A DNA stretch of 64,000 bases from Microbacteriaceae bacterium PS02333 (GTDB lineage Bacteria; Actinomycetota; Actinomycetes; Actinomycetales; Microbacteriaceae). Position 1 is the stretch's first letter; each line of letters opens with the position of its first letter. The notes beneath the pieces are model-generated. The model saw nothing but the letters and a program-made list of their open reading frames with translations. It ran no database searches and was not told the DNA's origin. This document shows, piece by piece, positions 16,045 through 25,185 of this stretch. The DNA is taken from positions 1 to 64,000 of the forward strand of contig JASCOI010000004.1 in NCBI GenBank assembly GCA_029959665.1, given 5' to 3'. The translations under genes were made by a program, and so were the position numbers.

Positions 16045-18462
16045 TCAGGCGCCGAGCTCGGCGCGGAGCCAGCGTGCGGTGCGGCTCTCCGGGGACTGCG
16101 CGACCTCGGCGGGAGTGCCGGCAGCGACGACCCGACCCCCCTCGTCGCCGCCCGACGGGCCCATGTCGATCACATGGTCCGCCGCTGCGACGACGTTCAT
16201 CGCGTGCTCGACCACGACGACCGTGTTGCCGGCGTCCACGAGCCGCAGCAGCTGCGTCGTGAGGAGCTCGATGTCCGCGGGGTGCAGCCCGGTGGTCGGC
16301 TCGTCGAGCAGGTACAGGGTGTGGCCGGAGCGGGCCCGCTGCAACTCGGTCGCGAGCTTGATCCGCTGCGCCTCGCCGCCCGAGAGTTCCGGCGCCGGCT
16401 GCCCGAGACGCAGGTACCCGAGTCCGACTTCCCGGAGGGTCTCCAGCGCGCGGGAGGCCGCCGGCAACGACGCGAGGAACGACGCCGCGTCCGAGACCGT
16501 CATCGCGAGCACGTCCGCGATCGTCGCGTCGTGCCACCGGACCTCGAGCGTCTCGGCCGTGTACCGCGACCCGTGGCACTCCGGGCACGGTGCCCAGCTC
16601 CCCGGCAGGAACAGCAGCTCCACCGAGACGGATCCTTCGCCCTGGCACACCTCACACCGGCCGCCGACGACGTTGAACGAGAAGCGGCCGGCGGTCCACC
16701 CGCGGGCCTTCGCCTCCTCTGTGCTGGCGAACGCGGCGCGCACCGCGTCGAACAGCCCGGTGTAGGTGGCGAGGTTCGAGCGGGGTGTGCGGCCGATGGC
16801 CTTTTGGTCGACCTCGACGACCCGGTCGATGCCCGGGTGCGACAGGGCCATCGCTGGCAGGACACCGCCGACGAGCGACGACTTGCCCGAGCCGGACACG
16901 CCCGTGATCGCGGTGAGGACACCGAGCGGCAGGTCGACGTCGAGGCCCCGGAGGTTGTGCCGTGTGACGTCCCGGAGCTCGAGCGTGCCCGTCGGCGTCC
17001 GCGGAGTGCGTTCGACGGGTGGTCGCGGCTGCAGGTAGCGATGGGTGACGGATTCCTCGACGGACGCGAGCCCTGATACCGGACCGCTGTACAGCACCGT
17101 CCCGCCGGACGACCCGGCACCCGGGCCGACGTCCACGATCCAGTCGGCCTGCCGCACGATGCTCATGTCGTGCTCCACGACGAAGACGCTGTTGCCGCCA
17201 GCGCGGAGCCCGTCGAGGACCTCCACGAGCGGTTCGACGTCGGCCGGATGCAGCCCGGCGCTCGGCTCGTCGAGCACGTACACGACGCCGAACAGCCCCG
17301 ACCGGAGCTGCGTGGCGATGCGGAGCCGCTGCATCTCGCCGGGGGAGAGCGTCGGCGTCGCCCGGTCGAGCCCGAGGTACCCGAGGCCGAGCCCGGTGAG
17401 CACCTCGACCCGGGTCAGCAGGTCCTTCGCGATCGCGACGGCGACCTCGGTGCGTTCGCCCGACGACGCGCGGGAAGTCGCCGGTGCAGCATCCGTGAGT
17501 TCGGCGACAGGCCGGAGCACCTCGGCGAGTGCGGTGAGGGGGAGCGCGTGCAGCTCGGCGATCGTCTTCCCGCCGAACGTCACCGCCAGCGCCGCCTGCG
17601 TCAGGCCGGTCCCACCGCAGAGCGTGCACGGTCCGGACTCGACGAACTGCAGCACCTTCTTCCGCTGCGTCTCGCTCTGCGAGTCGGCGAGCGTGTGCAG
17701 CACGAACTGCCGTGCGCTCCAGAACCGACCCTTGTACGGCTTCGCGATCCGGTCGCGCTGCGGGTGCACCTCGACGACGGGCTGCTCCTCGGTGAACAGC
17801 AGCCAGTCGCGGTCCTCGCGGGACAGCTCCCGCCACGGTCGGTCGATGTCGTACCCGAGGACCGCCGTCACGTCGCGGAGGTTCTTGCCCTGCCACGCAC
17901 CGGGCCACGCGGTGATCGCCCCGTCGCGGATGCTCAGCGACGGGTCGTGCACGGCGGAGGCCTCGGTGACCTCGTGCGCGGTGCCGAGGCCGTGGCACCG
18001 CGGGCACGCGCCGGCGACGGTGTTCGGGGAGAAGGAGTCGGACTCGAGCCGCTCGGCCCCGGGCGGGTACGTGCCGGCGCGGGAGTAGAGCATCCGGGTC
18101 GAGTTCGACAGGGTCGTCAGCGTGCCCACCGTCGACCGGGAGCTCGGTGCGCCGCGGCGCTGCTGCAGGGCCACCGCCGGCGGGAGCCCCGTGATGGACT
18201 CCACGTGCGGGGTCGACCCCTGCGCGATGAGCCGCCGCGCGTACGGGGCGACGGACTCCAGGAAGCGTCGCTGCGCCTCGGCGAAGATCGTCCCGAAGGC
18301 GAGCGAGGACTTCCCCGAGCCGGAGATCCCGGTGAAGGCGACGATCCGGTCGCGGGGCACGTCGACGTCGACGCTCTGGAGGTTGTTCTCGCGGGCACCG
18401 CGGACGCGGATCATGCCGTCGGTCGCGGTGGGTGGGGTGGGCCGTGTGTGCGGGGCGGGCAT
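16045..18462 (-). CDS. UvrA-like ABC ATPase, drug-resistance type
   Basis: The 805-residue protein is a short UvrA paralogue. The housekeeping UvrA is about 950 residues. It keeps both ABC modules: Walker A GISGSGKSS (45-53) and GVSGSGKSS in the second half, signatures LSPGEMQRL and LSGGEAQRI, and Walker B segments VYVLDEPSAGL and LYLLDEPTTGL. It also keeps zinc-knuckle cysteines (CPRCHGLG, CTLCGGTG, CEVCQGEG with CPECHG). Such proteins (DrrC of the daunorubicin cluster, UvrA2) bind DNA and confer resistance to intercalating drugs. It starts 37 bases after the response-regulator stop on the same strand, so it is probably the last gene of the ABC/two-component operon. A general DNA-repair role cannot be excluded. 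Confidence 0.88.
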   Translation of the reverse strand: MPAPHTRPTPPTATDGMIRVRGARENNLQSVDVDVPRDRIVAFTGISGSGKSSLAFGTIFAEAQRRFLESVAPYARRLIAQGSTPHVESITGLPPAVALQQRRGAPSSRSTVGTLTTLSNSTRMLYSRAGTYPPGAERLESDSFSPNTVAGACPRCHGLGTAHEVTEASAVHDPSLSIRDGAITAWPGAWQGKNLRDVTAVLGYDIDRPWRELSREDRDWLLFTEEQPVVEVHPQRDRIAKPYKGRFWSARQFVLHTLADSQSETQRKKVLQFVESGPCTLCGGTGLTQAALAVTFGGKTIAELHALPLTALAEVLRPVAELTDAAPATSRASSGERTEVAVAIAKDLLTRVEVLTGLGLGYLGLDRATPTLSPGEMQRLRIATQLRSGLFGVVYVLDEPSAGLHPADVEPLVEVLDGLRAGGNSVFVVEHDMSIVRQADWIVDVGPGAGSSGGTVLYSGPVSGLASVEESVTHRYLQPRPPVERTPRTPTGTLELRDVTRHNLRGLDVDLPLGVLTAITGVSGSGKSSLVGGVLPAMALSHPGIDRVVEVDQKAIGRTPRSNLATYTGLFDAVRAAFASTEEAKARGWTAGRFSFNVVGGRCEVCQGEGSVSVELLFLPGSWAPCPECHGSRYTAETLEVRWHDATIADVLAMTVSDAASFLASLPAASRALETLREVGLGYLRLGQPAPELSGGEAQRIKLATELQRARSGHTLYLLDEPTTGLHPADIELLTTQLLRLVDAGNTVVVVEHAMNVVAAADHVIDMGPSGGDEGGRVVAAGTPAEVAQSPESRTARWLRAELGA

Positions 18463-18499
18463 TCGTTCGACTGTAGACGGGGGCGGCTGACCGCGATGC

Positions 18500-19123
18500 T
18501 CAGAGGATGTGGAGCTCCATCGCGCGCGTCACCGCTCGGGTGCGGTCGTTGACGCCGAGCTTCTCGAACACGTGGCCGAGGTGCGTCTTCACGGTGGTCT
18601 CGCTGAGGAACAGCGCGCGGCCGATCGCCGGGTTGCTCTGCCCCTGCGCGACGAGTCGCAGCACGTCGAGCTCCCGCGGCGTGAGCGACGGCCCGCTCTG
18701 CACGGTGCCGCTCGCCCGGCGGACCAGGGCGGCGGCCGCCGAGGGAGCCAGTGCCGTCTCGCCCCGCGCGGTCGCCCGCACGCCGGCGAGGATCTCGGAC
18801 TCGGGAGCCGCCTTCAGCAGGTACCCGGTGGCGCCGGCCTCGATCGCGGCGAGGATCTGGTCGTCGGACTCGTACGTCGTCAGGATCAGCACGCGGATCC
18901 CGGGCTCCGCGGCGAGGATCCGCGCGGTCGCCGCATCCCCGTCGATCCCCGGCATCCGGAGGTCCATGAGGACCACGTCCGGCCGCTCGGCCAGGACGGT
19001 CGACACCGCGGACTCGCCGTCCGCCGCCTGGCCCACCACCTGGACGTCGGCGGCGTCCTGCAGGAGCGCGACGATGCCCGCCCGGACGATCGGATGGTCG
19101 TCCGCCACCACGACCCGGATCAC
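18500..19123 (-). CDS. NarL/LuxR-family response regulator
   Basis: The 207-residue protein has a receiver domain (residues 1-120) with the acidic pocket DD at 8-9, phospho-acceptor D54 in VLMDLRMPG, the conserved Thr in ILTTY, and Lys in LLKAA. A C-terminal LuxR helix-turn-helix (about 145-200: LTPRELDVLRLVAQGQSN...ETTVKTHLGHVFEKLGV) follows. The start is GTG overlapping the kinase stop as GTGA, so it is made together with its sensor. It likely activates its own operon, which encodes an ABC-2 exporter and a UvrA-like protein. Confidence 0.92.
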   Translation of the reverse strand: MIRVVVADDHPIVRAGIVALLQDAADVQVVGQAADGESAVSTVLAERPDVVLMDLRMPGIDGDAATARILAAEPGIRVLILTTYESDDQILAAIEAGATGYLLKAAPESEILAGVRATARGETALAPSAAAALVRRASGTVQSGPSLTPRELDVLRLVAQGQSNPAIGRALFLSETTVKTHLGHVFEKLGVNDRTRAVTRAMELHIL

Positions 19124-20364
19124 CGGGTCACCTCCGCCACGGGGTGCTGGACAGCCGGGAGGCTCGGCGCGGCCCCGGTGGGCAGGGTCGCCTCGACGAC
19201 GGTGCCGCGTCCAGGGCCGCTGGTGATCCGGCAGGACCCGCCCGCCAGGGCGAGGCGCTCCCGGAGGCCGCGCAGCCCGTGGCCCGCCGTCGGGTCGGAC
19301 GCGTCGAAGCCGACCCCGTCGTCCGCGATCCGCAGGACGGTCTGCTCCGGCGAGGGGAGCAGTGCGACGTGCACCGAGGCGGCGCGAGCGTGCGCGCGGA
19401 CGTTGCCGAGAGCCTCCTGGGCGACCCGGAGCAGCACCACCTGCGCGTCGCGATCCAGCGCGCAGTCGGGTGCGGCCACCGTCACGGGTGTGCCGGTCTC
19501 GCGCGTGTGCCGTTCGCCGAGGCGGTGCAGCGCGCCGCCGAGGCTGTCGCGGGTGACGCCCGCGGCACCGGCGGCGATGAGGGCGCGTGACTCCTCGAGT
19601 GCTGCGCGGGCGGACTCCTCGAGGACGGTGAGGCGTTCCTCGAGCGCGTCGGTGCGGTCACTCGCGAGGTCGCTCTGCGCGCGTTCGGTCAGCATCACGA
19701 TCCCCGCGAGGTTCTGCGCCACGGTGTCGTGGATCTCCCGGGCCAGGCGCTCCCGCTCGCTGGCGATGCCTGCCGTGCGGTTCGCCTCGGCGAGGGACGT
19801 CTGCGCCGCGCGGAGCTCATCCAGGAGTCTGCGGCGCTCCTCGGACAGGCCGGCGACGCTCGAGATCCAGACGCCCATGGCGCACGCGCCGACGACGCTG
19901 ATGCCCTCGATGAGGAGGGTGCTGACGAGTGCCCCGGCGCCGCTGGAGACCTGCAGGCCGATGCCGCTCGCGACGCCGATCGCGATCGAGAGGAGGACGG
20001 CGGTCCTGATGCGTTCGAACTGGCACCAGACCAGCGGGAACAGGATGCACTGCACGAACGCGGTGCTCGGGGCGACGGCGGGCAGGACCAGCGCGGCGGC
20101 GACGAGGAGGGGGAGGAACGCCGCTGCCGCACAGCGCTCGTCGTACCCACGGTGCCCGAACGCCGCGTACGCGACGACCAGGACGGCGATCGCGGCGTAC
20201 GCGGGCCAGCGGGTGCTCCACGGGGACCAGCCGTAGGCGGTGATGAACGCCGTGAGGGCCATCGTCGCGGCGAAGAAGGCGTGCAGCCACCGGTTGCGCA
20301 CCCAGGTCTCGCCGGTCATGCGGGTTCTGCCCATGGTCCGAGCATCCCACTTCGGGGCCAGCAT
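19120..20364 (-). CDS. Sensor histidine kinase, HisKA_3 type
   Basis: The 414-residue protein has five or six membrane helices in residues 25-160, a coiled linker, and a HisKA_3 dimerisation domain with phospho-acceptor H212 in LAREIHDTVAQNLAGIV. A C-terminal HATPase domain has an N box-like AQEALGNVRAHA and G boxes IADDGVGFD and GHGLRGLRERL. There is no large extracellular domain, as in intramembrane sensors that watch the membrane or an adjoining transporter. The chosen ATG overlaps the permease stop (TGATG). It also overlaps the response regulator by four bases. Confidence 0.9.
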   Translation of the reverse strand: MLAPKWDARTMGRTRMTGETWVRNRWLHAFFAATMALTAFITAYGWSPWSTRWPAYAAIAVLVVAYAAFGHRGYDERCAAAAFLPLLVAAALVLPAVAPSTAFVQCILFPLVWCQFERIRTAVLLSIAIGVASGIGLQVSSGAGALVSTLLIEGISVVGACAMGVWISSVAGLSEERRRLLDELRAAQTSLAEANRTAGIASERERLAREIHDTVAQNLAGIVMLTERAQSDLASDRTDALEERLTVLEESARAALEESRALIAAGAAGVTRDSLGGALHRLGERHTRETGTPVTVAAPDCALDRDAQVVLLRVAQEALGNVRAHARAASVHVALLPSPEQTVLRIADDGVGFDASDPTAGHGLRGLRERLALAGGSCRITSGPGRGTVVEATLPTGAAPSLPAVQHPVAEVTR

Positions 20365-21152
20365 CACGCGTCCTTGCGGTTCCACCGGAACGTGAGCGCA
20401 CAGGCCACCGTCCCGAGGACCAGCCATGCACCCAACACGAGCGTTCCGAGGCCCAGCTGCCACGAGCCTCCCGGCTCGGCGGACGCGAACGCGTCCGGCA
20501 GGAAGACCGAGCGCATCCCGCTCGCCATCCACCGCAACGGGAAGACCGACGCCACGTTCTGCAGCCAACCGGGGAGCTGCGTAAAGGGGAGGTAGACGCC
20601 GGAGATGAACTGCAGGACCAGGACCACGGGGACGATCGTCGCGGTGGCGCGGCGGCCCTCGCGGGGGAGTGCAGAGATCGCGATGCCGAGGACGCAGCTC
20701 GTCGCGATGCCGAGCAGCATGATGCCCGCGAAGCGAGCCCACTTCTCGGGGTCGGTCGGCAGGTCCACGCCGAAGACGATGCTCGCGATGCCGATGAGCA
20801 ACGCCGTCTGGAGGATCGTCGTGACGAGGACCATGCCGATCTTGCCGATGAAGTAGCTCAGCACCGGGAGTGGTGTGCCGCCGAGGCGCTTCAGGGTGCC
20901 GTCGCTGCGCTCGGTCGCGATGTCGACGCCGAGCGACTGCGTGCCGGAGAGGAGGAAGCCCGTCGCCACCAGGCCGGGGAGGTAGTACGTCGCGTAGTCG
21001 ACGCTGGCGCTTCCTGCTCTGATCTCGGCGGCGCTGCTGAAGGCGACCGAGAAGAGGGCCAGCATGATGATCGGGAAGAGGAAGGTGAAGAACACCGCGT
21101 CGGGGGCGCGGAAGTAGGAGCGGATCTCGTAGGTGATGCGGGCGGTGTTCAC
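20364..21152 (-). CDS. ABC-2 type export permease (DrrB-like)
   Basis: The 262-residue membrane protein has about six helices (the first around AVFFTFLFPIIMLALFSVAF) and the ABC-2 hallmarks TERSDGTLKRLGGTPLP and FISGVYLPFTQLPGWLQ...PLRWMASGMR. It forms the channel of an exporter with the upstream ATPase. The start is GTG overlapping the ATPase stop as GTGA; longer in-frame extensions upstream lie inside the ATPase gene and are rejected. The substrate is unknown. Adjacent DrrC-like and sensor genes suggest an antibiotic or intercalator. Confidence 0.88.
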   Translation of the reverse strand: MNTARITYEIRSYFRAPDAVFFTFLFPIIMLALFSVAFSSAAEIRAGSASVDYATYYLPGLVATGFLLSGTQSLGVDIATERSDGTLKRLGGTPLPVLSYFIGKIGMVLVTTILQTALLIGIASIVFGVDLPTDPEKWARFAGIMLLGIATSCVLGIAISALPREGRRATATIVPVVLVLQFISGVYLPFTQLPGWLQNVASVFPLRWMASGMRSVFLPDAFASAEPGGSWQLGLGTLVLGAWLVLGTVACALTFRWNRKDA

Positions 21153-21985
21153 TTCTTTTCGACCATTTCCAGGTAGACGTCCTCGAGGGACGGGCGGATG
21201 ACTTCGAGATCGCGCATCGGGTCGTTCGTCCTTCGGATGAGCGTTGCCGGGTCTTCTGTGCGTGTTTCGTGCAATTGGCTCTGGCTCGTCCACCTGACTC
21301 TCGGGGTGCGGGCCTCGGCGCCACCCAGCTCGTCGATCGGGGCGAGGTCGAGGAGCCTGCCGTCCGCGATCACCGCTGCCCGGTCCGCCAGGTGTGCGGC
21401 CTCGTCGAGGTAGTGCGTGGTGAGGAGGATCGTCGTGCCCTCCTGCTGGACCTGGTTCAGGAGGTCCCAGAACTGGCGGCGGGCCTCCGGGTCGAAGCCG
21501 GTCGTCGGTTCGTCGAGGAAGAGGACCTCGGGACGGCCGATGATGCCGAGAGCGACGTCGACGCGGCGGCGTTGGCCACCGGAGAGCCGCGCTATGCGGG
21601 TGTTGCGCTGTTCCGCGAGCCCCGTGGCGTGCAGGGTCTCCTCGACGTCCCGACGCCTCGGGTAGAGCGCTGCGAAGTGGCGCAGTTGCTCGGCCACCGT
21701 GACGTTCGGGGACTCCGCGCTGGACTGCAGGACGATGCCGATCCGGGCGTTGTGGCTGCGGCTCGTGCGGGCGGGGTCGTGGCCGAGGACCGTGACCGTG
21801 CCGTCCGTGCGCGATCGGTAGCCCTCGAGGATCTCGACCGTGGTGGACTTGCCGGCGCCGTTGGGGCCGAGGAGGGCGAAGGTCTCGCCGGCCTCGATGG
21901 TGAAGGAGACGTCGTCGACGGCGAGCTTGCCGGTGGGGTAGCGCTTCGTGAGGTGGTGGACCTCGATGGCGGGGGTGGCGGGCAT
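21149..21985 (-). CDS. ABC exporter ATPase (DrrA-like)
   Basis: The 278-residue ATPase has Walker A GPNGAGKST (about residues 39-47), Q-loop VLQSS, signature LSGGQRRRV, Walker B VLFLDEPTTGFD and switch TTHY. A C-terminal extension of about 60 residues is typical of multidrug DrrA-type ATPases. It is the first gene of a five-gene minus-strand unit: ATPase, permease, kinase, regulator, UvrA-like protein. The ATG is in a GGCATG context, and the reading frame upstream runs into the broken alcohol dehydrogenase, which sets the 5' limit of the operon. Confidence 0.9.
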   Translation of the reverse strand: MPATPAIEVHHLTKRYPTGKLAVDDVSFTIEAGETFALLGPNGAGKSTTVEILEGYRSRTDGTVTVLGHDPARTSRSHNARIGIVLQSSAESPNVTVAEQLRHFAALYPRRRDVEETLHATGLAEQRNTRIARLSGGQRRRVDVALGIIGRPEVLFLDEPTTGFDPEARRQFWDLLNQVQQEGTTILLTTHYLDEAAHLADRAAVIADGRLLDLAPIDELGGAEARTPRVRWTSQSQLHETRTEDPATLIRRTNDPMRDLEVIRPSLEDVYLEMVEKK

Positions 21986-22059
21986 GAGACCAGCGTGGTG
22001 GGTCCTCGTCACTGGCGGATCGGTGGACGGGGTGTGGTTTGTATCCTCCGGTCGGAGGA

Positions 22060-22765
<706 letters not shown>

Positions 22766-22860
22766 CGCTGTGGGCTCGAGGACCTCGTTGAGGGTTGCTG
22801 CGCTTGGCCTACCAATCGCAGCGACTCCGGGTGAGTTCTCGTTGGCTCGCCCAGGTATTG

Positions 22861-22889
22861 TTGCGTCACATCTGAGATATCAGTAGGTT
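22861..22889 (+). promoter_or_regulatory. Candidate promoter of the Sdp-like operon
   Basis: TTGCGT (22861-22866) and TAGGTT (22884-22889) are separated by 17 bases. The transcription start would fall about 35 bases before the sdpC-like ATG. A short palindrome, CTGAGATATCAG, fills the spacer and could be an operator. No regulator gene is adjacent. Confidence 0.45.
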
Positions 22890-22931
22890 CGCTCTGAGCA
22901 GGGCAAGGTGGCGCCGCCGGGAGGGAAGAAC

Positions 22932-23645
22932 ATGCTCATCGAGGGAAACCGTGGATCCAGGAGCGCCGCACTTGGTCTTGTGACGGTGGGGTTGCTCATA
23001 TCGGCGGCGCTCATCGGTTCGCCGGCTCAGGCTGCTGGAGACGATCCAGTCCTTTCGTCCGAGAGCGCCGGCGCGCTCACGGAGCAGGACATCCGCCTCG
23101 TCGACGGGGCGCTGTTCGGAGTCGGACCAATCGCCGCCCAGCTCGGCACGAGCATCGAGTCCGCCTTGTCCGGCGAGGAGCTCGAACGCGTCACCGCATA
23201 TGCGCGTGACGCGCGCGAAGGGCTCGTCGCAGCGAGCCCCGAGGTCGTCGATCGAGCCGTGGACAACATTCGGTCCGGCTCAGTGAACTCCGTCTCCGAT
23301 GGCTTCAAGGAACTCGGAACGGCGTTCAACGCGTACATCAGTGAGACGTACACCGAAGAGGAACTGAAGGCGGCGACCGAGGAGTACAACTCGACTCCGG
23401 TTGTGCCGATGTGCGGCGCGGTCGCGGTGTGTGTCGCAGCGGTTGCAGTGGCCGCGTACGCGGCAGCAGCTGTCCACAACGCAGCAGTCCTCACGGCAGC
23501 TGCCGCGGTGGTGGTGTCCGTGTACCTCTGGTGTGGGGCATGGACCGGATGCGGGCGTGGGACCGAGGTCACTGGAAGCGAACGTGTGAAGCAGGAGAAG
23601 TTGCTGGCCAACGCAACCCGCGTCGGTCAGTCGCTGCCCGCATGA
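22932..23645 (+). CDS. SdpC-family antimicrobial peptide precursor
   Basis: The 237-residue secreted precursor resembles the sporulation-delaying (cannibalism) toxin SdpC. The Sec signal peptide has a hydrophobic core at residues 12-29 and cleavage near AQA-AG (33-36). A helical acidic middle region (40-150) follows, then a very hydrophobic segment from 157. The segment starts with CGAVAVC (C161, C167), the two-cysteine spacing of the Bacillus SDP peptide. It continues as an Ala/Val-rich helix (168-198) and ends with a second pair, CGAWTGC (C201, C207). In Bacillus the mature toxin is the excised hydrophobic fragment, which collapses the proton motive force of neighbouring cells. Here the core would be about 47-50 residues. 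ATG follows GAGGGAAG; a GTG eight codons upstream is less likely. Its stop overlaps the SdpA-like start (ATGA). Confidence 0.82.
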   Translation: MLIEGNRGSRSAALGLVTVGLLISAALIGSPAQAAGDDPVLSSESAGALTEQDIRLVDGALFGVGPIAAQLGTSIESALSGEELERVTAYARDAREGLVAASPEVVDRAVDNIRSGSVNSVSDGFKELGTAFNAYISETYTEEELKAATEEYNSTPVVPMCGAVAVCVAAVAVAAYAAAAVHNAAVLTAAAAVVVSVYLWCGAWTGCGRGTEVTGSERVKQEKLLANATRVGQSLPA

Positions 23646-24211
23646 ACATGAGACTCGCCGGGCGCGTCGTGGTCTCTGTCGCGACCTTTGCCGTGGCCAC
23701 GGTCGGCTTCGCCTCCCTCCCCGTCGGCATTCATGCGTCCGGCTTCGTTGCTGACGGTCTGCATGCGGTTCAAGAGATCACGCCCCAAGGCTGGGGGTTC
23801 TTCACCCGTGACCCCCGTTCTCCGATCACGCAGGCTTGGCTCATGACCTCGGGTGGGGAGTGGGAAAACGTGACTCGGGGTCCGAACGCGACGTTGCGGA
23901 ACGCGTTCGGGTTCAATCGCTCGTCACGACTCGATGAATACGACGTCTCACAGGTCACGGGCTCACGCGATGTCGATGAACTCTGGACGGACTGCACCGG
24001 TCGCTCGATCGCTCAGTGTGCGGGGCGTGCGGCTTCCAACCGCGGAGTACAACAGTGGACGGCCGGAGGGTACGACCTCCGGCTCTGCGGCGAAGTTCTC
24101 CTGCTCGCCATGGATCCGGTACCGATCGACTTCGCGGGCCTCCAGTACGAGCCCGCGACCAAGGCCATCCGCGCGACAGTTCGATGCGATTTTCTGGACG
24201 GGCGCAGATGA
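23642..24211 (+). CDS. SdpA-family toxin maturation protein
   Basis: The 189-residue protein has one N-terminal membrane helix (residues 8-27) and the SdpA family signature PQGWGFFTRDPRSP (about 43-56). It also has WTDCTGRSIAQC with paired cysteines, and a C-terminal VRCDFL. In Bacillus subtilis SdpA and SdpB are needed to turn SdpC into active peptide. The exact chemistry is not settled. The start ATG overlaps the toxin stop, and its own stop overlaps the SdpB start (both ATGA). So the three are made together, in the order C-A-B rather than the A-B-C of Bacillus. Bacillus SdpA is described as soluble, and here the N-terminus looks membrane-anchored. Confidence 0.78.
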   Translation: MNMRLAGRVVVSVATFAVATVGFASLPVGIHASGFVADGLHAVQEITPQGWGFFTRDPRSPITQAWLMTSGGEWENVTRGPNATLRNAFGFNRSSRLDEYDVSQVTGSRDVDELWTDCTGRSIAQCAGRAASNRGVQQWTAGGYDLRLCGEVLLLAMDPVPIDFAGLQYEPATKAIRATVRCDFLDGRR

Positions 24212-25185
24212 CCTCCAGTGCTCTGCAAAACCACCGCCGCGGCGGGCAATCTCGGGGAGCATCCTGGGAGCGCTACATCTCGGCCATCAGTCCGTTCACT
24301 CCGGTGCTCGGACTTGTGCGGTCTCTGCTGGCAGCGGCCGCCTTGCTGACACTCGTGCTCACTCCGACTGATCAGCTGTTCTTCCGGAGTTCGACGTTTC
24401 CGAGCGGTGCGAACTGCGGAAACAGCACGTCGTGGATGTCGCTGTTCTGCATCGGTGCCGCGAACGGACATCTCGAAGTGACGAAGTGGGTCGCGGTGTT
24501 CGTACTCGGCGTCGTCGTCACCGGGCTGCTGCCGGCGATCACTGCCGTTCCGCATTGGTGGGTCACCTGGAGCCTGATGGCGTCGAGTACCGATGTTGAT
24601 GGCGGCGACCACCTCGCCGCGAACCTGGCTCTCATCCTCGTTCCGCTCGTGCTACTCGATCGACGCCGCTGGCACTGGATGCGAGACGGGCAGTACTCCG
24701 GTCGGAGTTCGTGGGTCGTCGTGATCGGGTACGCCTGCCTCGGCCTCTGGTGTCTCCAGATGATGGGGGTGTACTTCCAAGCGAGCGTCGCGAAATTCGC
24801 CGTGCTCGAATGGTCGGACGGGACGGCGCTCTGGTACTGGATGCAGAACCCGGTGTTCGCCCCAGCCGGAGCTGTGGGAGAAGTCGTCCGACTGGCTCTG
24901 CAGTGGTTGCCAGTCACGATCGCCGCGACGTACGGCACGCTGGTGCTGCAACTGGGACTGGTCGGCGCCGTCTTCATGCCCGAGCGAGCTCGACGCCTGC
25001 TCCTGGCCTTGGCAGTCGTGTTCCACCTTGCCATCGCTTTGTTGATGGGGTTGTGGAGCTTCTCCATCACCATGATCGCCGCTGACCTGCTGCTGCTCCG
25101 CCGTCCTCACGAGTCGCGGAGCCTCACGAGCGTGACGCACTGGAGGTCACCACTGGAGAGGATCCCGCACAATGTCAGTGCCTGA
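24208..25185 (+). CDS. SdpB-family (HTTM-type) membrane maturation protein
   Basis: The 325-residue integral membrane protein has six to eight predicted helices (around residues 35-52, 95-117, 132-147, 173-190, 235-255, 270-290). It also has the SdpB features NCGNSTSWMSLFCIGA in the first loop, HLAANLALILVP, and YFQASVAKFAVLEWSDGTALWYWMQNP. The last motif is shared with the HTTM family, named for its relation to vitamin K-dependent gamma-carboxylase. Conserved His and Lys residues in these segments may be catalytic. It is required with SdpA for toxin maturation in Bacillus. It overlaps the SdpA-like gene by four bases and the next gene by 14 bases. Confidence 0.8.
   Translation: MTSSALQNHRRGGQSRGASWERYISAISPFTPVLGLVRSLLAAAALLTLVLTPTDQLFFRSSTFPSGANCGNSTSWMSLFCIGAANGHLEVTKWVAVFVLGVVVTGLLPAITAVPHWWVTWSLMASSTDVDGGDHLAANLALILVPLVLLDRRRWHWMRDGQYSGRSSWVVVIGYACLGLWCLQMMGVYFQASVAKFAVLEWSDGTALWYWMQNPVFAPAGAVGEVVRLALQWLPVTIAATYGTLVLQLGLVGAVFMPERARRLLLALAVVFHLAIALLMGLWSFSITMIAADLLLLRRPHESRSLTSVTHWRSPLERIPHNVSA

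Noticed and set aside
20364-21293. Longer version of the ABC-2 permease starting at 21293
   Set aside because: The extra 47 residues lie inside the ATPase gene and have no membrane or family character. The GTGA junction at 21152 is the natural start.
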